Counted from the stretch's first letter, positions 41,703 through 51,666 are shown. The stretch: 64,000 nt of DNA from Actinomadura spongiicola (GCF_003432485.1 NZ_QVNQ01000001.1:558001-622000), one strand, 5' to 3'. Numbers and translations are program-made. The notes: generated by a model not told the origin, from the letters alone.

Positions 41703-44294
41703 TCAGGCGGGAACGTGGCGGTGCAACTCGGCCCGTGAGGCGACTCCGAGCTTCGGAAACGCCTTGTAGAGGTGGTAGGCGACCGTGCGGTGGCTGAGCC
41801 GGAGCTGCGCCGCGATCTGCCGGTTCGTCGCCCCGGTCATCGCCAGCCGGACCACCTGCATCTCCTGCGCGGTCAACCGCGCCGGCAGGTCGTCGCCGTC
41901 CGCGCGGACGGCCTGGCCCGCGGCGCGCAGCTCGCCGCGCGCCCGTTCCGCCCACGGCACCGCGCCGAGGCGTTCGAAGACGTCCAGCGCGGCGCGCAGC
42001 CGCGCCCTGGCCTGCGCGCGGCGCCGCGACCGGCGCAGCCACTCCCCGTACAGCAGTTCCGTGCGGGCGCGTTCGAACGGCCGCCCGCCCTCGCGGTGGG
42101 CCGTGAGCGCGAGCGTGAAGTGCCGTTCGGCCTCGTCGGGGTCGGTGGTGAGCAGGGCCCGGCATCGGGACGCGACCGCGTCGGCCCACGGCTGCCCGGC
42201 GTCGCGGGCGAACTCCTCCAGCCGGGCCATGGCCTCGGCGGCGCCGTCCGGGCGGCCCGCCGCGACGACGGCCTCCACGGTGTCGGCGGCCGTGGCGAGG
42301 CGCGCGCCGTCCTGGAGGTGCTCCAACGCGTCCTCGGGACGTCCGAGACCGAGGGCGAGAAGCCCGAGCGCGTCGCCGACCGGCCCGTCGGCGGCGAGCG
42401 CGCGACAGCGGACCTCGTCGCCCTCGATCGCCGCCTGCCGCGCCTGGACCGACCGCAGCGCGGCGGCCTGCCCGCGCTGGCCCGTCTCCGCGGCGACCTC
42501 CAGCGCCTCCCGGGCGAGGGCGCGGGCCTCGTCGTGCTCGCCGCACAGCAGCCGCGACCACGCCTGGACGACGAGCCCGCGCGGGACGAGGCCGAGCAGC
42601 CCCCGGCGGCGGCACCGGGCCACGAGGTGCGCGGACATCTCGGCGGCGGCCGTGTCGTCACCCGCCTGGAGGGCGATCTCGGCGGCGAGCAGCCGCAGCC
42701 GCTCGTCCGTTGCCCCCTCGGAGGTCGCGAGGACGCGCCGGGCGACCGCGACGTCGCCGTCGAGCAGCGCCGACAACGCCTCGAACAGCACGGACGGACG
42801 CTCTTCGCCCGCGAGCCCGTCCCGTGCCCGGACGGCCGTGTCCCGGTCTCCGCACGACCACGCGTGGAACACGGCCTCTTCGAGCAGCCGTGCGCGGATC
42901 TCCGGATCGTCGTAGGCGCGGGCCCGCTCCAGCAGCAGCCGACCGGCCGCCTCCGGGACGCCGTGTTCCAGCTCGACGCCCGCGCGCACGATGTCGACCC
43001 GGGCCGAGGTGTCGTCCGCGTCGCCCGTGCGGGCCGCCTCGTCGGCGAGCGTCCTGGCGGGGGAGAGCCGCCCGGCGGCGAGTTCCGCCTCCGCCGCGGC
43101 GACGAGCCGGCGGGCGCGTACCTCCGGGTCACCGGCGAGGCGGGCGGCGCGCTCGTAGGCGAACGCCGCGACGGACGGGCCCGACCGCTCCGCGATGTCG
43201 TCGGCGGCGGACTCCAGTTCGGCGCCGACCGTCTCGTCCGTGCCGAGCGCGGCGGCGGCCAGATGCCGGACCCGCAGGTCGGCGTCCCCGGCCCGCGCGT
43301 GCGCCTCGGCGAGCGCCCGGTGCACGGCGATGCGCCGCGTGACCGGAACGCCCTGGTACGCGGCGGCCCGCGCGAGTGGATGCCGGAACCCGATGGCGGT
43401 GGGGGTCACGACGAGCAGGCCGGTCTCCTCCGCCGCCTCCAGCGCGTCCGGCGGCAGCCCGAGCCCGCGGGCGGCCTGGACGACCACGCCCGGCTCGGCG
43501 GTGCCGTCCGCGGCGGCGACGGCGAGCAGCAGCCGCACCTGTTCGGGCAGGTCACGGACGGTGCGCGCGAACTCCTCCGGGACGCGGGCGAGCCGCCCCG
43601 ACCCGGCGGCGGCGAACTCGACGAGCGCGAGCGGGTTGCCGCCCGCCTGCTCGACCAGCCGATCGATCCGGTCGGCGGGCATGTCGGGGGCGCGTTCCTC
43701 CATCAGGAGCCGCGCGTCGTCCGGGTCGAGGCCGGTCAGGTTCAGTTCGGGCAGCCCGGTGCGCGGTCGGCCGTCGTCCCGGACGGCGATGAGGAAGACG
43801 ACACCGCGTGAGGCGACGCGGCGGGCGGCGAACAGCAGCGCGTCCGCCGATTCGCGGTCGAGCCACTGCGCGTCGTCGATGAGGCACAGCAGCGGCTTGT
43901 CGGTGGCCGGTCCGCCGAGGAGGTTCAGCAGTGCCAGGCCGGTGAGGAGCCTGTCCGAGGAGTCCGGCCGGGTCAGGCCGAGCGCGGCCCGCAAAGCCTC
44001 TGCCTGAGGGGTGGGCAGGGACGCAAGGTGATCGGCCCGGCCGTCGAGGAGGAGATGCAGGGCCGCGAACGGGACGCCGCTCTCCGCCTCGATGCCGCTT
44101 CCACGGAGAACGTCCATCTCGCCGGACAGCCCCGCCGCCCGCGTCGCGGCGTGGTCGAGCAGCGCGGTCTTGCCGATTCCGGCGTCACCCCGAAGGACGA
44201 GCGCGCCGCCGCCCGCGCCCGACAGGGCACGGTCGAGCAGCCGGTCGATCTCGGCGAGTTCGGCCGAGCGCCCGTACAGAGGTTCCCCCACCAT
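41703..44294 (-). CDS. LAL-type large ATP-binding LuxR regulator
   Basis: 863 aa from ATG 44294 (MVGEPLYGRSAELAEIDRLL), which fits the family opening; the frame extends to 44378. Walker A GDAGIGKTALLDHAA, Walker B region PLLCLIDDAQWLDRESADALL, then a long helical TPR-like middle, and a LuxR HTH at the end (LTAQEMQVVRLAMTGATNRQIAAQLRLSHRTVAYHL). LAL proteins are ATP-dependent activators, often of secondary metabolism. No signal peptide or membrane segment. Confidence 0.86.
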   Translation of the reverse strand: MVGEPLYGRSAELAEIDRLLDRALSGAGGGALVLRGDAGIGKTALLDHAATRAAGLSGEMDVLRGSGIEAESGVPFAALHLLLDGRADHLASLPTPQAEALRAALGLTRPDSSDRLLTGLALLNLLGGPATDKPLLCLIDDAQWLDRESADALLFAARRVASRGVVFLIAVRDDGRPRTGLPELNLTGLDPDDARLLMEERAPDMPADRIDRLVEQAGGNPLALVEFAAAGSGRLARVPEEFARTVRDLPEQVRLLLAVAAADGTAEPGVVVQAARGLGLPPDALEAAEETGLLVVTPTAIGFRHPLARAAAYQGVPVTRRIAVHRALAEAHARAGDADLRVRHLAAAALGTDETVGAELESAADDIAERSGPSVAAFAYERAARLAGDPEVRARRLVAAAEAELAAGRLSPARTLADEAARTGDADDTSARVDIVRAGVELEHGVPEAAGRLLLERARAYDDPEIRARLLEEAVFHAWSCGDRDTAVRARDGLAGEERPSVLFEALSALLDGDVAVARRVLATSEGATDERLRLLAAEIALQAGDDTAAAEMSAHLVARCRRRGLLGLVPRGLVVQAWSRLLCGEHDEARALAREALEVAAETGQRGQAAALRSVQARQAAIEGDEVRCRALAADGPVGDALGLLALGLGRPEDALEHLQDGARLATAADTVEAVVAAGRPDGAAEAMARLEEFARDAGQPWADAVASRCRALLTTDPDEAERHFTLALTAHREGGRPFERARTELLYGEWLRRSRRRAQARARLRAALDVFERLGAVPWAERARGELRAAGQAVRADGDDLPARLTAQEMQVVRLAMTGATNRQIAAQLRLSHRTVAYHLYKAFPKLGVASRAELHRHVPA

Positions 44295-44413
44295 GCCCTG
44301 GAGGGTTTCATCGGGCGTTCTGCCCGGCCAGTGCGGTGCGCACCGATCCGCATGTGAATCGCCCGGGGGTCGGACCATGTGTTTCTCATACCGGTCTCAA
44401 ACCGGGATCTCGG

Positions 44414-45106
44414 TCACAGCCACCCGAACTCGCCCGCGATGCGCACGGCGTCGATGCGGTTGCGGGCGTTGAGCTTGGTGATGCAGCTCGCCAGGTAGTT
44501 GCGGACGGTCCCGACCGTCAGGTTGAGGACGATCGCGATGTCGTCCACGTCGGCGCCCTCCGCCGCCAGCCGCAGGACCTGCGCCTCCCGGGGCGTCAGC
44601 GGGCTCTCCGGCTGGCGCAGCGCCACCAGCGCGAGCTGCGGATCGACGACCTGTTCGCCCGCCGCGACCCGCCGGATCGCGGCGGCCAGTTCGGCGGGCG
44701 GCACGTCCTTCAGGACGAAGCCGTGCACGTGGGCGTCCAGCGCGCGCCGCAGATCGCCGGGGCGTCCGAGGCCCGTCAGCATGAGGACGCGGCACTCCGG
44801 TAGCCGTTCGTGCAGCTCGGCGGCGGCGGTGACGCCGTCCATGCCGGGCAGGTCGACGTCCAGCACGGCGACGTCGGGACGGTGCCGCAGCGCCGCCCGG
44901 ACGATCGCGTCGCCGCTGCCGACCTCCGCCACGACCTCCAGGTCGGGCTCCAGATCCAGCAGCCCGGTCAGCGCCCCTCGGAGCAGCGCGACGTCCTCGG
45001 CCAGCAGAATCCGGATGGTCGTGCCCTCCTGGTGGGGCGGCTCCCCACGCCCCCCGGACGCGACGTTCACCGGTGCCCGCGCGGACTCACCGTCCCTGCC
45101 CGTCAT
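44414..45106 (-). CDS. NarL/FixJ-type response regulator
   Basis: 230 aa. The receiver domain starts at about residue 31 (IRILLAEDVALLRGAL), with phospho-acceptor Asp in VLDVDLPGMDG and the conserved Lys in GFVLKD; the LuxR HTH is LTPREAQVLRLAAEGADVDDIAIVLNL. The ATG at 45106 overlaps the TetR stop by 4 bp, which supports this start although the first 30 residues are outside the receiver fold. An AGGAGG before Ile32 would suit an ATC start, so the true start may be internal. Likely partner of the sensor kinase at 39589. Confidence 0.82.
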   Translation of the reverse strand: MTGRDGESARAPVNVASGGRGEPPHQEGTTIRILLAEDVALLRGALTGLLDLEPDLEVVAEVGSGDAIVRAALRHRPDVAVLDVDLPGMDGVTAAAELHERLPECRVLMLTGLGRPGDLRRALDAHVHGFVLKDVPPAELAAAIRRVAAGEQVVDPQLALVALRQPESPLTPREAQVLRLAAEGADVDDIAIVLNLTVGTVRNYLASCITKLNARNRIDAVRIAGEFGWL

Positions 45107-45801
45107 GAATGATCACGTCCTTCACGATCACCCGTCGGCGGCTCCCGCCGCTCGCGGAAGACCGCCCTGATGAACAGTTCGGTGTGTCGAAGCGCCCTGT
45201 CGCGTGCCTCCCGCCGCTCCTCGGGGGCGGCGTCGGCGTGCAACCACAGTAGCCGGGCCTGGCCGATCGGCCCGAACAGCGCCCACGCCAGATCGACGGG
45301 ACCGCCCAGGTCGGCGGGGATGCGACCCGCGTCGATCCAGTTCTGGAACAGCGTCGCGGTCTCGCCCATGGACCGCATGACGGTGTCGCCCATGGCGGCG
45401 CTGTGGACCAGCCCGTCCCGGACCATCAGGCTGATGAAGAGCCGTCCGCTCGGCGAGTCCCACGCGTCCAGGACGTGCGTCACCAGCGCGCGGAGATACG
45501 CGGCGGGGTCACGGTCGGCGAGCGCGGGATCGAGGCTCTCCAGGCCGGTGACCAGGCCCTGCGGCCCGAGCCTGGCCACGGCCGCGTCGAAGATGTCCTG
45601 CTTGCCCGCGAAGTGCGCGTACAGGACGCTCTCGCTCAACCCGACCTCGCGGGCGATCGCGCGGATCGACGTGCCCGTGTACCCCTTCTGCGCGAAGAGC
45701 CGCAGCGCCGCCTCGACGAGTTCGGCCTTGGTGTCCCCGGCCTCCTTCTTGGGCGGACGTCCCGGACGCCGCCGCATCGGCCCCCCAGGCTTCAGTGACA
45801 C
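45103..45801 (-). CDS. TetR-family regulator, likely repressor of the downstream-facing exporter
   Basis: 232 aa from GTG 45801, preceded by GGAGG at good spacing; the frame extends to 45849. HTH at about residues 39-70 (YTGTSIRAIAREVGLSESVLYAHF). C-terminal domain of the usual two-helix-bundle type. The gene follows the DUF3533-like exporter on the same strand and probably binds the TAATCG-N6-CGATTA operator in front of it. Confidence 0.84.
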   Translation of the reverse strand: MSLKPGGPMRRRPGRPPKKEAGDTKAELVEAALRLFAQKGYTGTSIRAIAREVGLSESVLYAHFAGKQDIFDAAVARLGPQGLVTGLESLDPALADRDPAAYLRALVTHVLDAWDSPSGRLFISLMVRDGLVHSAAMGDTVMRSMGETATLFQNWIDAGRIPADLGGPVDLAWALFGPIGQARLLWLHADAAPEERREARDRALRHTELFIRAVFRERREPPTGDREGRDHS

Positions 45802-45897
45802 CTCTACTACCTCCTCGTTCGCTGGGAGAAGCGTGACGGACAGGTCCACCGGACGTTCCGGTGGACCTGCCTCCGCGCTTCGCGTCGTCGTCCGGCT

Positions 45898-46911
45898 TCA
45901 CGAGCCCACGGCGGGTTCTGTCGTAACCGCCGCCCGCTCCCGCGCCTTCTTCGGCACCACGACCAGGGCGAGCCCGGCCGCGACCCAGAGCGCCAGCACG
46001 AGGAGCGGCCCGCCGATCGCGTTGCCGTCGAAGTAGACGGTGTTGCGCACCGCGTCGACGGAGGCCGCCACCGGCAGCCAGTCACCGACCGTCGCGTACC
46101 ACTGGGGGATGAACTGCGGTCCGATCGGGCCTCCGCTCGCCGGGACGCCGATCGGGATGAACAGCAGCGCGGTCAGTCCCACGGCGGGCGGCCCGGCGAC
46201 GCGCCACGCGCCCGCCGCGAACGACGCGACCGCGAACACCAGGAGGCTCGCGAGGGCCCACAGCTCCAGTGGCGCTCCCGTGAGCGCGCCGGTCAGCCCG
46301 GCGGCGACCCAGGCGTTGACCCCGCCGAGCGCGACGGACCCGGCGGCCAGCAGCCCGAGGCGCCGCCCCGCCCCGACCCGCGGCGCGGCGACCGCGAGCA
46401 GCACCGCGAGGATCACGGCCGGAATGACCGTCGTGATCACGAAGAAGATGGCGGACACCCCGTTATTGTCGCCGTCCGGCAGCGGCCGGACGTCCTTGAC
46501 CGTGACCGGCTGCCCGGTGGCCTGGCCGACGCCCTGGAAAGCCGCCGTCACCGCGTTCTGCACGGTCCGTCCGTTCGCGCCCGCGACGATCAGCGTCGCG
46601 CCGCCCTTGCCGGGTGCGCCGGGTGCGCCGGGGACGAAGACCGCGTCGACGTCGCGTTCCAGCAGCGCGTCCCGCGCCTTCCGCTGGTCGTCGTACGCCG
46701 TGAGGTCGAACGCGCCCTCGGCCTTCCGCTCCATCAACGCGCCGAGCCGGTCCACGGCGTGCGGCGGCGCGACGACGGCGACGGGCACCTTGTGCGGCTC
46801 CAAGTGGTGCAGGGCCCCGAGGAAGGACCCGGTGAAGATCAGTCCGATCAGCGACACCACCACCAGCACGGCGATGGGCTTGCGCCTGTCGTGTGTCCGC
46901 TCGTCTCGCAT
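45898..46911 (-). CDS. ABC-2/YhgE-like membrane protein (DUF3533-like)
   Basis: 337 aa from the ATG at 46911, preceded by GAGGAGGCAGTG. One N-terminal membrane segment (IAVLVVVSLIGLIFTGSFLGAL), an external domain of about 110 residues with KARDALLERDVDAVFVPG, then five membrane segments to the C-terminus. This is the architecture of phage-infection-protein/YhgE and DUF3533 exporters. Followed by the TetR gene, which suggests inducible efflux. Substrate unknown. Confidence 0.75.
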   Translation of the reverse strand: MRDERTHDRRKPIAVLVVVSLIGLIFTGSFLGALHHLEPHKVPVAVVAPPHAVDRLGALMERKAEGAFDLTAYDDQRKARDALLERDVDAVFVPGAPGAPGKGGATLIVAGANGRTVQNAVTAAFQGVGQATGQPVTVKDVRPLPDGDNNGVSAIFFVITTVIPAVILAVLLAVAAPRVGAGRRLGLLAAGSVALGGVNAWVAAGLTGALTGAPLELWALASLLVFAVASFAAGAWRVAGPPAVGLTALLFIPIGVPASGGPIGPQFIPQWYATVGDWLPVAASVDAVRNTVYFDGNAIGGPLLVLALWVAAGLALVVVPKKARERAAVTTEPAVGS

Positions 46912-46941
46912 CACTGCCTCCTCGCTCGATGCCCCAAAAAA

Positions 46942-46959
46942 TAATCGCTCGTTCGATTA
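46942..46959. promoter_or_regulatory. TetR-type operator
   Basis: TAATCG (46942-46947), spacer CTCGTT, CGATTA (46954-46959), a perfect 6-bp-arm inverted repeat in the short space before the exporter start at 46911 and before the divergent acyltransferase. It likely binds the TetR protein encoded at 45103-45801. Confidence 0.6.
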
Positions 46960-47076
46960 ATTTCCAGATGTGCGAGCATGAGGCTGGTCACATGGCGGAT
47001 GCGAACCCGGGCCGGGCTCCCTAGATTCGGCCTCGCGCACCTGCTCGTCCGGGTGCGCAGAGTCACGGGAGGCTGC

Positions 47077-47745
47077 GTGTTCTACGGTGTCTTGGCCCAC
47101 ACGGTCGGGCCCCTGCTCCGCCTGGCGTTGCGCCCGCGGGTGGAGGGCAGGGAGAACATCCCGGCCGACGGGCCGTTCATCCTCGCGAGCAACCACCTGT
47201 CGATGGTCGACAGCTTCGTCCTGTCACCCGTCATCCCCCGCCGGCTGTGGTGGCTCGCGAGGTCGGAGTACTTCGAGCTCCCCGGCATCGGTGGACGCCT
47301 GATCCGGCGGGGCATGCTCGCGCTGGGGAACGTCCCGATCAGGCGCGGCCCCACCCGCGCGGCCGTCCGGGCCCTCGGCCGGATGGTCGACGTCCTCGAC
47401 GCGGGCGGCGGCGTCGCGATCTATCCGGAGGGCAGTCGTTCCCCGGACGGGCGCCTCTACCTCGGCCGACGGGGCGTCGCCTGGCTGGCCCTCAAGTCCG
47501 GCGCGAAGGTCGTTCCCGTCGCGCTCGGCGGAAGCGACCAGATCATCCCGCTCGGCACGTGGCGGCCGCGGCTCTCCGTCCGTCCCACCGTCCGCTTCGG
47601 CGAGCCGATGGACTTCTCCCGCTACCAGGACCTGCCGCCGGGCCGCGCCCGCCGCGTCATCACCGACGAGGTCATGGACGCCATCCGCAAACTGTCCGAC
47701 CAGGAGTGGGCGGGCACCCTGAATCCGAGGGCCGACGACGAGTAG
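47077..47745 (+). CDS. PlsC-type 1-acyl-glycerol-3-phosphate acyltransferase
   Basis: 222 aa from the GTG at 47077 (VFYGVLAHTVGPLLRLALRPRVEG), behind GGGAGG and matching the usual family start; the frame is open from an ATG at 46978. Motifs: ILASNHLSMVDSFVLSP (NHxxxxD), NVPIRRG, YPEGSRSPDGRLYLGR and VPVALGGSDQIIP. It acylates lysophosphatidic acid or a relative. Convergent with the PaaX gene; no lipid partner adjacent. Confidence 0.87.
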   Translation: MFYGVLAHTVGPLLRLALRPRVEGRENIPADGPFILASNHLSMVDSFVLSPVIPRRLWWLARSEYFELPGIGGRLIRRGMLALGNVPIRRGPTRAAVRALGRMVDVLDAGGGVAIYPEGSRSPDGRLYLGRRGVAWLALKSGAKVVPVALGGSDQIIPLGTWRPRLSVRPTVRFGEPMDFSRYQDLPPGRARRVITDEVMDAIRKLSDQEWAGTLNPRADDE

Positions 47746-47754
47746 GGCCCGCCC

Positions 47755-48534
47755 TCAGGCGAGCACCTGCTCGGTGAGGAGCCGCTCGAACTCCTTCTCG
47801 AAACGCTCGTACTCGGCGCGCAGACCCGGGCCCGGCCAGTCGGCGGGCAGCAGGTCGGGCGGGAGGATCGGGTCGTCCACGAGATGGCGGAGGACGGCGG
47901 CGGCGAGCGTGAACCGTTCGGCCATCCCGGTTGTCTCGGTCAGGGCGGTCTGGAGGGCTCGGGCCTTGGCCGTCCAGGCGTCCAGGTCCCAGAGTTCGGC
48001 GGCGAGCGCGGCGGGATCGCCCTCGGGACGTCCCCGCAGGAACGTGCACTGCCGGGCGACGATGCCGGGCCGGTCGTCCAGGGCGCCCTGCGCCTCGCCG
48101 CCGCCCGGGTCCGTCCCATGCCGGGTCAGATTGGCCGGACGCAGCCAGGTGCCCTCGCGGAGTTCGGCGAGCCGCAGCGCCGACATGGCCTGCCGCAGCG
48201 CGGCGCGGTCGGCGGCGGGACGGCGCTCGGCGGTGATGACGGCGATCTCCCAGGTGCCGTCCCAGGGAAGGGCCCGGGGGAGGCGGCTCTCGTCCTGGCG
48301 GGCCTGCCGTTCGAGGAGCCGCTCGGTCAGCGCGTAGGCGCCGCCGCCCTGAACCAGGTCGCCGGAGTTCACCATGCGGGAGAGCGCTACCCGGACCGTT
48401 CCTTCGGCGACGCCGAACATCTCGCCGACGCGAACCAGATACCGGGCGGGCAACCGGGGCGGATGGACGCCCAACAACGTGCTCAGGACGATCGAACGGG
48501 CGGTGAGCGGGCGAATCTCCAGACTGCTTTCCAT
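47755..48534 (-). CDS. PaaX-family transcriptional regulator
   Basis: 259 aa. N-terminal winged helix (RSIVLSTLLGVHPPRLPARYLVRVGEMFGVAEGTVRVALSRMVNSGDL), central and C-terminal PaaX domains (WDGTWEIAVITAERRP; DLDAWTAKARALQTAL; AEYERFEKEF). PaaX repressors respond to aryl-CoA such as phenylacetyl-CoA. It is divergent from the acyl-CoA dehydrogenase/P450 pair, so it may control that pair. Confidence 0.88.
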   Translation of the reverse strand: MESSLEIRPLTARSIVLSTLLGVHPPRLPARYLVRVGEMFGVAEGTVRVALSRMVNSGDLVQGGGAYALTERLLERQARQDESRLPRALPWDGTWEIAVITAERRPAADRAALRQAMSALRLAELREGTWLRPANLTRHGTDPGGGEAQGALDDRPGIVARQCTFLRGRPEGDPAALAAELWDLDAWTAKARALQTALTETTGMAERFTLAAAVLRHLVDDPILPPDLLPADWPGPGLRAEYERFEKEFERLLTEQVLA

Positions 48535-48623
48535 AACTGGTCGAGACCTTAATCCCGGTGGGCGGAGACCCTCTCCAGATTACAACCTTCCGCCATGCGA
48601 TGATGAGGCGTAATGTCCCAGCT

Positions 48624-50393
48624 ATGGCGTCGAACCGATCCGACCATCCGGTCGAGCCGTTGGACCGGCTCCCCTTCAGCCACGCGGGAAAGGCCCGCCG
48701 GTACGCCACCGAACGCTACCCCGGCGCGGTGGGTCTCAACTGGTACGACTGCGATCCCACGCTGCGGTTCCTGATGCGCCGCCACCTCGGCGACGGGTTC
48801 GGTTGGGCCGAGCCCCGGCTCCGCGAGCTGGGCGCGCTGATCGGCGGCCCGATCGCCGAACGGGCCGAGGAGACCGACCGGAACCCGCCGAGGCTGGAGA
48901 AGTACGACCGGTGGGGCCACGACATCAGCCGGGTCGTCCCGCCGCCGTCGTTCGAGGCCGCCAGGCGCGACCTCGTCGCCGCCTCCTTCACCCGCCCCGA
49001 GTTCGTCGCGGAGGCGCGGAAGAACGGCGCCGATCCCGCCCCGCTGGCCCTCGCCTGGGGCTACCTGCTGAACCAGGCCGACATCGGCATGACGTGCGCG
49101 CTCGGCACCGGCGGCGAGATGGTCGTGGCGCTGACGGAGATGTTCGCGCCCGACGACGTCAAAGCGCGAGTACGGGAACTGTTCGCCGCCGGAACGATGT
49201 GCGGGGAGGCGGCACAACTGCTCACCGAACGCGCGGGCGGCTCCGATCTCGGCGCCCTGGAGTCGACCGCGTGCAGGGACGGCGACGCGTGGCGGCTCGA
49301 CGGCTTCAAATGGTTCGCGTCCAACGCGGGCGGCTCGGCGTTCGTGGTGCTGGCCAAACCCGAGGGCGCCGTCGACGGGGTCCGGGGCGTCGCGCCGTTC
49401 CTCGTCCTGAAGGAGCGGCGGGACGGGACGCGCAACGGCGTCTGGATCCGGCGGCTGAAGGACAAGCTCGGCACCCGGTCCGTGGCGTCCGCCGAGATCG
49501 AGTTCACCGGCGCCGAGGCGTTCCTCCTCGCCCCCCAGGGCACGGCCGGGGACGGCAGGGGAATGGCCCGCATGATGGAGCTGACGAACGGCGCGCGTCT
49601 CGCCATCGCGACCATGGGCCTTGGATGCGCGCGGCGGGCCCTGGTCGAGTCGCTCTGCTACACGCGGGCGCGGGAGGCGTTCGGCGCGCCGCTCGCCGAA
49701 CAGCCGCTCATGCGAAGGAAACTCGCCGAACTTATCGTGGAGACCGAGGCCGTCCAGGCGCTCGTGTTCGACGGGCACCTCCGTCGCCCGGCGCTGCGGA
49801 TCGGCGCCGCGCTGATCAAACTGCGGGCGGCGCGGCTCGGCGTCACCGCCGCGAGCGACGCCGTCGAGATCCACGGCGGGAACGGCTACATCGAACAGTG
49901 GCCGGTCGCGCGGATCCTCCGGGACGCGCAGGTCAACCCCATCTGGGAGGGCGGCGACAACATCCTCTGCCTGGACGTGCGCCGCGCCGTCGAACGGCAC
50001 GACGCGCACGAACCGTTCCTCGACCGGCTCACCGAAGCCGCCCGGCACGCCCCCACCGGAGACGACGGGACCGCCGACCTCGTCCACGAACGCATCGGCC
50101 ACCTCCGGCAGGCCATAGAAAAATGGCGGGGGCTCGACAGGACCGTCGCCGAGGCGAGGCTCTACCCGCTGGCCCAGTTCATGGCAGATGTATACGCGGC
50201 GGCGCTGCTTCTGGAACAGGCGGGCTGGGAACGCGCCGACACCGGCAACCATCGCAAGGCGCTCGTCGCCCGGCTCTACGCTCGGACCCATCTCGCCGAC
50301 GCCGGTCCGCTCCGCGCGATCGACGCACCGGCCGAGGAGCTCGACCGCTTCAAGGACCTGGCCGACGGCGCGCTGATCGACGACCGGCGGTGA
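48624..50393 (+). CDS. Acyl-CoA dehydrogenase family protein, AidB-like
   Basis: 589 aa, long for an acyl-CoA dehydrogenase but normal for the AidB group. AQLLTERAGGSDLGALESTA is the AidB form of the FAD-binding loop, WLDGFKWFASNAGGSAFVVLAK and KLGTRSVASAEIEFTGAEA follow, and IHGGNGYIEQWPVARILRDAQVNPIWEGGDNI is the C-terminal segment. An Arg-rich extra domain occupies the last 100 residues. ATG 48624 chosen for the natural start MASNRSDHPVEPLDRL; several other in-frame starts lie upstream. Followed 25 bp later by a P450, so the two may work on one substrate. Confidence 0.84.
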   Translation: MASNRSDHPVEPLDRLPFSHAGKARRYATERYPGAVGLNWYDCDPTLRFLMRRHLGDGFGWAEPRLRELGALIGGPIAERAEETDRNPPRLEKYDRWGHDISRVVPPPSFEAARRDLVAASFTRPEFVAEARKNGADPAPLALAWGYLLNQADIGMTCALGTGGEMVVALTEMFAPDDVKARVRELFAAGTMCGEAAQLLTERAGGSDLGALESTACRDGDAWRLDGFKWFASNAGGSAFVVLAKPEGAVDGVRGVAPFLVLKERRDGTRNGVWIRRLKDKLGTRSVASAEIEFTGAEAFLLAPQGTAGDGRGMARMMELTNGARLAIATMGLGCARRALVESLCYTRAREAFGAPLAEQPLMRRKLAELIVETEAVQALVFDGHLRRPALRIGAALIKLRAARLGVTAASDAVEIHGGNGYIEQWPVARILRDAQVNPIWEGGDNILCLDVRRAVERHDAHEPFLDRLTEAARHAPTGDDGTADLVHERIGHLRQAIEKWRGLDRTVAEARLYPLAQFMADVYAAALLLEQAGWERADTGNHRKALVARLYARTHLADAGPLRAIDAPAEELDRFKDLADGALIDDRR

Positions 50394-50418
50394 CCGACCC
50401 GACGGAGGAGCCGAACGC

Positions 50419-51666
50419 ATGACACCGACCCTGGAGGAGGCCGGGCTCGCGCTCGCCGACCCCAAGACCTACGCCGACGACGAACGGCTGCACGAGGCGC
50501 TCGCCCTACTGCGCCGCGACTCGCCCGTGCACCGGGTCGAGGCACCCGACTACACCCCCTTCTGGGCCGTCACGAAACATGACGACGTCATGGAGGTCGA
50601 ACGCAACCACGACCTGTTCCTGAACGCGCCGCGCCCGGTGCTCGCCACCGCCGAACTCGACCAGATGAACCGCGAGCGCGCCAAACAGGGCATCGGCCTG
50701 CGCACCCTCGTCCACATGGACGACCCCGACCACCGGGTGTTCCGCGCGATCGGCGCTGACTGGTTCAGGCCCCGGGCGATGCGGGCGCTGGAACCCCGCG
50801 TCCGGGAACTCGCGAAACGCTACGTCGACCGGATGGTCGACCTCGGCGGCGAATGCGACTTCGCGCAGGAGATCGCCGTCCACTTCCCCCTGTATGTGAT
50901 CCTCTCGCTGCTCGGGTTGCCCGAGAGCGACTTCGACCGGATGCTTAAGCTCACCCAGGAACTGTTCGGCGGCGACGACGACGATTTCCAGCGCGGCACG
51001 TCGAAGGAGGAGAAACTCCAGGTCCTGCTCGACTTCTTCGCCTACTTCCAAGGGCTGACGCAGGCTCGCCGCACCACCCCGACCGACGACCTGGCGTCCG
51101 CCATCGCCAACGCCCGTATCGACGGGGAACCGCTGAACGACTTCGACGCCGCGTCGTACTACGTCATCGTCGCGACGGCCGGGCACGACACCACCAGCGC
51201 CACCATCGCCGGTGGCCTGCACGCCCTGATCGAGCACCCCGACCAGCTCGACCGGCTCCGCGCGAACCCGGACCTGATGCCGCTCGCCGTCGACGAGATG
51301 ATCCGCTGGGTCACGCCCGTCAAGGAGTTCATGCGCACCGCCACCCGAGACTACGAACTGCACGGCGTCACGATCCGGAAGCGCGATTCGCTGCTGCTGT
51401 CGTACCCGTCCGCCAACCGGGACGAGGACGTCTTCGACGCTCCGTTCCGGTTCGACGTGGGACGCGACCCGAACAAGCACCTGGCGTTCGGTTTCGGCGT
51501 CCACTACTGCCTGGGCGCGGCGTTGGCCCGCATCGAGGTCCGCGCGTTCTTCGAGGAACTGCTGCCGCGCCTCACGTCCATCGAGCTGGCGGGGCCGCCG
51601 GAGAGCATCGCGACCACGTTCGTCGGCGGCCTCAAACGCCTGCCCGTCCGCTACAGCCTCGGCTAA
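50419..51666 (+). CDS. Cytochrome P450
   Basis: 415 aa bacterial P450. I-helix VATAGHDTTSATIAGG, K-helix Glu-x-x-Arg in DEMIRWVTPV, and the heme loop HLAFGFGVHYCLGAALARIEV with the Cys ligand. The meander and N-terminus are conserved. GGAGGAG is present ahead of the ATG. Co-transcribed with the AidB-like dehydrogenase. Substrate unknown; the general pattern is close to P450s that hydroxylate terpenoids or sterols, which is only a guess. Its stop overlaps the convergent dehydrogenase stop by 4 bp. Confidence 0.9.
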   Translation: MTPTLEEAGLALADPKTYADDERLHEALALLRRDSPVHRVEAPDYTPFWAVTKHDDVMEVERNHDLFLNAPRPVLATAELDQMNRERAKQGIGLRTLVHMDDPDHRVFRAIGADWFRPRAMRALEPRVRELAKRYVDRMVDLGGECDFAQEIAVHFPLYVILSLLGLPESDFDRMLKLTQELFGGDDDDFQRGTSKEEKLQVLLDFFAYFQGLTQARRTTPTDDLASAIANARIDGEPLNDFDAASYYVIVATAGHDTTSATIAGGLHALIEHPDQLDRLRANPDLMPLAVDEMIRWVTPVKEFMRTATRDYELHGVTIRKRDSLLLSYPSANRDEDVFDAPFRFDVGRDPNKHLAFGFGVHYCLGAALARIEVRAFFEELLPRLTSIELAGPPESIATTFVGGLKRLPVRYSLG

